Assembly (NCBI GenBank): GCA_020152595.1
Contig: JAIGNY010000076.1
Coordinates: 177,324 to 241,323, forward strand
Direction: 5' to 3'
DNA: 64,000 bases
Origin: Chiridota heheva
Lineage: Eukaryota; Echinodermata; Holothuroidea; Apodida; Chiridotidae
The notes below the pieces were generated by a model. The model worked only from the letters and a program-made list of their open reading frames with translations. It was not told the origin of the DNA and ran no database searches. Shown one piece after another: positions 58,884 through 64,000 of this stretch (the first letter of the stretch is position 1; each line of letters begins with the position of its first letter). The translations under genes and the position numbers were made by a program.

Positions 58884-59455
58884 TTAAAGGAGACATAAAG
58901 TCTGACATGATCCTTAGTTCATATGATAGAAATAAAAATAACAATTTTTCTAATCAAGTCTCGTACCTCCAATAGCAATCTAACAGATATTTTGTAATTA
59001 TTAAAAACTTTAATGCTACTACTTTGGGAGCCGCCATTTTGATTTTTAAACATGTCATCAGCCCAACAGGTTGAAATGCTTAGTATTTCGTTATAATTTA
59101 TCTCAAGTTTTCAAGCTGAAGAAAACTTGTTTTCCTTTTGTAAGGGTCAAGGATATTTTTGTGTACACATGAAATTACAAAAACATGTTGTTAAAATTGT
59201 TTCATATCATTTTGCAATAAAAATTTGAACCAAATTTATCTAGAATTATAATCCTTATGTGCTTGTTGGAGAAATTATGACATCATGCACAAGATTTTGA
59301 TACAGAATTAAACAAAATAGCAGTCTCCATATGTCGGATACAAATATTAAACTTGAGATACAGTAGGAATAAGATTTTGACTTGCTGATTTTGGTAGCTG
59401 GGTCTAGATTTATATCCTCTATCATATGACACATGACGTGTCCTTCTCCTTAAAA
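58884..59455. mobile_element. TIR element flanked by TTAA, copy 2 (inverted relative to 36545-37146)
   Basis: Begins ttaaaggagacataaagtct and ends near tgtccttctccttaa. The interior matches the reverse complement of copy 1 (gggagccgccattttgattt, catcagcccaacaggttg, gtgtacacatgaaattac, tttgatacagaattaaacaa). It encodes no protein. Confidence 0.7.
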
Positions 59456-59700
59456 ATTTGTTCCAGCAAATCATAACCACAAACTTACTGTAGCAAATAG
59501 TGAGACCACTTTATCTTAATTAAAATAACCACACAATAAGGACTTCATCCATTGCTAATATGATACTCAGCACCAATTTCCACAACAACTAAGGTTTTTA
59601 GAATAAAGAAAATAAAGAGGACAAATATGACCCGACCTGGTTATGTATCAGGTCGGGTCTGACTGTTTGAAACTTTAAGGAGAAGAACAACTAATGATAA
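59455..59700. mobile_element. Inverted copy of the 26915-27240 element
   Basis: ccttctccttaaaaatttgt through cgacctggttatgtatcagg and ctttaaggagaag is the reverse complement of 26930-27230, with an internal deletion. It directly follows the TTAA element, so the two are nested or adjacent. Confidence 0.6.
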
Positions 59701-60376
59701 TGACTGTATCAGACTTTGATGTCCCTCCCTCTGTCTCTTTCTCTCTCTTTCTCTCTCTCGATCAAATGTGTGGGATAATCTCTCTGCACAGAATATTATG
59801 TTTCGTAATAAACAAGTGGTTTTCTTGGTGTATCGCCAAGTGCATGTAAAATATATGTAGTTTTCTTTTTCGTATTTTGAAGCTGGCCAGATTGATGAAT
59901 ATGTGGGTGTAAAGTCTTTTGTTATATTCTATTGTAAGATGCCACCAAAGAAGAAGGATGACCTAAGTGCTTGCAACCAATAGTCGCTACTTGTAAAGAC
60001 TCCTCTTCTACTGGGGCCGGTCTATACAAGTACAATTTTATGCTGGTGAGAGGGTATGAATTTAACTGTTTAGTCAGTGGGAAGTTCTAGTAAAAAAAAA
60101 AAAAGCTCTGATATTGGCACATTTTATTTCTTGAGTGGGAATTAGGCTGCCCTACATTACAGTAAGCATACATGGAGTCTGGTCTATTTTAGAACTATGA
60201 AGTAGTGTCGACTTAAACCTTAAAACTATTTTTGATACCAATAACATGAAAAATGTGCAAGCTAAAGCAAGAATAAAGCAAGATTATAGGAAACAATAGT
60301 GCTTTATACACCACAAACACAATACAAATCTCCTGGTCGCTGATTACACACCTTTCATCCTCTGTCACATCACAAC
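59700..60376. other. Unassigned; CT microsatellite at 59727-59760
   Basis: A short ctctttctctctctttct-type run, then ordinary sequence. No gene seen. Confidence 0.5.
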
Positions 60377-60450
60377 CACAGGTGTTCCTAACATTATGAA
60401 AATCTTATAGTATTAGTATAGGGATTTCCATAACGTTAGGAATGCTTTTG
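60377..60450. mobile_element. Short derivative of the 11135-11750 foldback family
   Basis: cacaggtgttcctaacatta begins a ~70-bp inverted repeat: gttcctaacattatgaaaat pairs with atttccataacgttaggaat. The terminus is the same as that of the 616-bp foldback element. The right end is decayed. Confidence 0.55.
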
Positions 60451-61455
60451 GTCTTACATGCATCCCCGGCCTGTACGTCCAACATACAATCCCAACCTGT
60501 CCATACACAATCCCACCCTGTTCTTCACATAACCCCACCTTGTTCTACATACAATCTCACCTTGTCCTTTATACAATATCATTCTGTCCTACCATACAAT
60601 CTCACCCTGTCCTACATACAATCCCACCCTGTCCTATATACAATCCCACCCTGTCCTACATACAATCTCACCCTGTCCTTTATACAATCCCACTCTGTTC
60701 TACTGTACCCACAATCCCACCCTGCCCTACTGTACATACAATCCCACCCTGTCCTATATACAATCTCACCCTGTCCAACATACAATCTCACCCTGTCAAA
60801 CATACAATCCCACCCTGGTCTACTATACCTACAATCCCACCCTGCCCTACTGTACATACAATCCCACCCTATCCTATATACAATCCCACCCTGTCCTACA
60901 TACAATCTCACCCTGTCATACATACAATCCCACCCTGTCCTACTGTACATACAATCCCATTCTGTCCTAAATACAATCTCACCTTGTCCTACATACAATC
61001 CCACCCTGTCCTACATACAAAATCGGCCCTGTCCTACATACAAAATCGGCCCTGTCCAACATACAATCCCACCCTGTCCAACATACAATCCCACCCTGTT
61101 CTACTATACCTACAATCTTACCCTGCCCTACTGTACGTACAATCCCACCCTGTCCTATATACAATCCCACCCTGTCCTACATGCAATCCCACCCTGTCCT
61201 ACATACGATCCCACCCTGTCCTACATACAATCCCACCCTGTCCTACATACAATCCCACCCTGTCCTACATACCATCCCACCCTGTCCTACATACAATCCC
61301 ACCCTGTCATACATACAATCCCACCATCCTACATACAATCCCACCCTGTCCTACATACAATCCCACCCTGTCATACATACAATCCCACCGTCCTACATAC
61401 AATCCCACCCTGTCATACATACAATCCCACCGTCCTACATACAATTCCTATAAAT
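60450..61455. repeat. 22-bp minisatellite
   Basis: About 45 units of catacaatcccaccctgtcc-ta, with variants such as ctactgtac insertions and shortened units near 61315-61440. Both strands have long open frames (up to 347 codons) caused by the stop-poor unit. No protein is supported. Confidence 0.95.
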
Positions 61456-62524
61456 CCACACAAAACCACTTATGATAACAGTTAATTTCTATAAACTTAA
61501 TAGCCAATCAGGAAAAAGGATAATAAATTCAGTTTTAAATGGCATAATTTTGTGGTTAAATATACATTCAATAGGAAATTGATTAATTACTAGTTAGCAA
61601 TGAATCAATTTAGAGTTACCATAGTTTCTAATTAGACTTCCATTTTGTTTATATAAAGCTTTTCTTTAAAATAACCATCTTCATCAAACAAGTTGCTTAC
61701 AAATTGTCCTAGAATTTTGGCAAAAATTCGCACTTTAAAAGTTAAGGTATAAAATTGAGTTCAAAGTATGTGTGTTTTATGAGGGAGTACAGTTACTGTA
61801 CCTTTATAAGCTTCACTTCACAAAGTTTGCTGATTTCAGGTGTAGGAAATTGCCCATTGAAAAATAAAAATGTGTGCTGAATCAAAAGTGAATGGGAATA
61901 ACACTTGATCAAAAGTAGGCCCCCGAAAAATTTAGGGCACCTAATATTTCAGTACAATAATAAACACCAACATACACAAAAATTCTTACTCTTCCTTAAA
62001 AGTTTTCTACAAACTCACATGTATTTCGAAATATTTGCTTGAGGCCATGTCAAAAATTGGTAATGAAAATAAACTTTTGACCCACTTTGTTTCTGCATAC
62101 GTTAAAAATGTACGGTAATACGCACAGGAATGTTTTTTCATGACTGGTCATGCTTGATCGGTGAGCACATTAAAAACAATTGACAACTTTTATAGCGTAC
62201 AGTAAAAATATGCTTTTGGTGAGCATGAAATGCATTTGCATGTTTTTTTCTGGTAAGCAAGCTTGGAAAAATGACCCAAAAAATAAAGGTATGAAAATGC
62301 ACACTGGCAATGTCGCGCAATGCATGCAAATATCCAGCAGATATGTATGTACAGTACTCCACTTGACATGTGTACACTCACGTCAATCATACACATTTTT
62401 GTCAAAAAACCTTGTGTTTTTCTACAATCTATAAACATTTTCGCTTAGTTCACAGGCCTTAGGCCTACCAGGTTAAAGGATTAGTTCAGTGGTCAAGCAA
62501 GTCCATCTTATATGAAAGAGGACT
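61456..62524. other. Unassigned sequence
   Basis: AT-rich sequence with no exon, RNA gene or repeat that I can identify. The PUB-domain exons of RNF31 were looked for on the minus strand without success. Confidence 0.45.
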
Positions 62525-63262
62525 TCATAGAAGGAGGGGGAGGCGAGAGGAGTTTACGGAGGATGAGGTGAGATGTGGGCTTATCCCATTTACCATTGAG
62601 TAATGAAATAAGGACAGCCTTGGAGTCAGAGAAGATGGCAAAGTGGCTGAGCGGAGAGTATTCAATAAAGTTGAGGGCGAGGAGGATGGCCTTGGCCTCG
62701 ACCGAGAAGATGGATGAGTAGTCGGGAAGCCTGCTACTGAGGGTGATGTCTTGGATGACGGCAGCAGCAGCTGTCTTGTCGCCTTCCTTGGAGCCATCAG
62801 TATAAATGGAGGTATAGTTTGACAGTTGGTCTTTGATTTGGTTGTGGAGGTTGATGAAGAGGTTAGGATGGGTTTGGGTTTTGTGATGAGTGGAGAGGTG
62901 AGGTCCAGGTGAATAGGGAGCGGGGAAGGGGGGGTGGCCCAGGGAGAAAAAGTGGGCCAGGAGAAAGTGCTGAGAGCGGTGGGATTGATTGCGAGATGGA
63001 GGTCTGATTTGATGCGTAAGCTGAAGGGAGGGGATAGGGTTTGTCCTATCAAAGAGGGTGGAGAAATTGGGGGTACCTAATGAGGTTGTAGACAGGGTTC
63101 TGGGTGGTGGTGAGCTCTAAAAGCATAGGAGAGGCTAAGCTTTCTACACCTTAGCAGAAAGGGGGGTTCGTTGGCTTCAACATAAAGGGGGGTGATTAGG
63201 AAGTCCTGTAGGCACCTAAACAAAGCCTAAGGGCTTCATTTTGGATGGTGTTGATGAGCAGG
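62525..63262 (-). mobile_element. RNase H-bearing LINE, internal fragment, copy G
   Basis: Matches the RNase H and the region just upstream of it in copies A and F (gcagcagcagctgtcttgtc, ccttggagccatcagtataa, tttgatttggttgtggaggt). Both ends are truncated and the usual 3' end is missing. Confidence 0.8.
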
Positions 63263-64000
63263 GTTTTCATTTCATGGTTATGTTATGTGTTGTTGTCTGA
63301 ATGGTTTTCAAAGTTAAGAGTGTATAGTGCGTTGTCTCACTCAGTACTGCAAGTATTACCTAGCAAGTAGTGCCTATACTGAGCAAGGTGTTTAATCTCA
63401 CTAAACTACTGTCTGAACAAGAAGACAATCCATGGACAGAGGCGGCAGAAAATGTTTGAATCTGCGGGGGCACAGGATCTGAAGGCACTTTCCAACTGTC
63501 GTATTTTCAAAGCATGTAGCAAAGCATTAGCATAAGATATATAGGGTGAACCCAGCTTCCCCTACTCCCACCCCCCTCCCCCATCAGCAAATATCTCAAC
63601 TTTTATTGGTTTGAAAATTACAGGTAACCCATTTTCCCTGTTTCTTCTTCTTTTTCTTTTTTACAGCTTCAAAAATTCAAGAAATTTTTTGGTTAAAAAA
63701 TTCTATAAAATAGAACAAATTTTTACCAAAAACTACAAAAATTGGAATTTTTTTGATCAAAAGTCTTGAAATCAGAAGGATTTAGATTTATAGATCATGA
63801 TTAGCCAATTGTACTGGTCATGAGTTGGAATATATTTAATGTTTTAAATAATGTGAAAAGCAAATAAGGGGTCGAGTACTAAGATTATTACTCAGGAGGC
63901 CATAGTTTTCTTGCTGAGAATAAATTAAACTTGGTATATCAGTATAAATTTGACCAGATGGCCCAAATTCACACACAGTCTTTATTGAGTCAGTGGCAGA
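63263..64000. other. Unassigned sequence
   Basis: No recognisable gene or well-defined repeat up to the window end. Confidence 0.45.

Noticed and set aside
60442..61485. 347-codon open frame rich in SHPVLYTIPPCP
   Set aside because: Produced by the 22-bp minisatellite. Three frames read the same repeat with no start or splice support.

Overview
This window is eukaryotic, most likely from a marine invertebrate. It is AT-rich, its genes are split by long introns, and it is packed with retrotransposons, TIR elements, SINEs and minisatellites. No bacterial-style operon, rRNA or CRISPR array is present. The strong match of the one real gene to vertebrate HOIP, together with Penelope-like, DIRS-like, Tx1-like and Deu-type SINE remnants, fits an invertebrate deuterostome or lophotrochozoan. 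I cannot name the species.

The only protein-coding host gene I can support is on the minus strand, from about 56.3 kb down to 9.485 kb. It is an orthologue of RNF31/HOIP, the catalytic subunit of the linear ubiquitin chain assembly complex. I could place 14 exons by hand. Going 5' to 3' they encode a proline-rich region with four 31-residue repeats (55057-56294), a B-box-like zinc finger (47506-47720), a coiled coil plus a RanBP2/NZF finger (45780-46540), a basic Cys-containing linker (39693-40109), a helix plus the start of RING1 (36284-36478), the rest of RING1 (32247-32432), the IBR over three exons (31464-31562, 27321-27410, 25930-26044), RING2 with the catalytic Cys (14370-14488), the RING2/LDD zinc region (13824-13937), the LDD (13325-13464, 10309-10477) and a short basic C-terminus with the stop (9485-9538). 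Reading phases agree at every junction. The N-terminal PUB domain and the UBA were not found. The gene shows an apparent single-base frameshift in an A5 run, and an intragenic duplication that produced four 323-bp copies of an exon-like segment (43.3-44.6 kb).

Left flank (1-9.4 kb): two tail-to-tail Tx1/L1-like LINE fragments around an (AT)n tract, a Penelope-like RT remnant, a 265-bp hairpin repeat and a ~2-kb element with inverted ends. Introns: a second, larger copy of that element (18.95-25.9 kb) carrying DIRS-type RNase H sequence and an inserted LINE; seven fragments of one RNase H-bearing LINE family (best copy 49.8-53.6 kb); three Deu-type SINE copies; TIR/foldback elements; and minisatellites of 38, 35, 57, 17, 40 and 22 bp. 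One TIR-like element carrying an internal ~20-24-bp array is present twice (40.99-42.95 kb and 57.38-58.76 kb).

Right flank (56.3-64 kb) holds only repeats and unassigned sequence. Most of the long open frames in the window come from minisatellites whose unit length keeps frames open; they are not genes.
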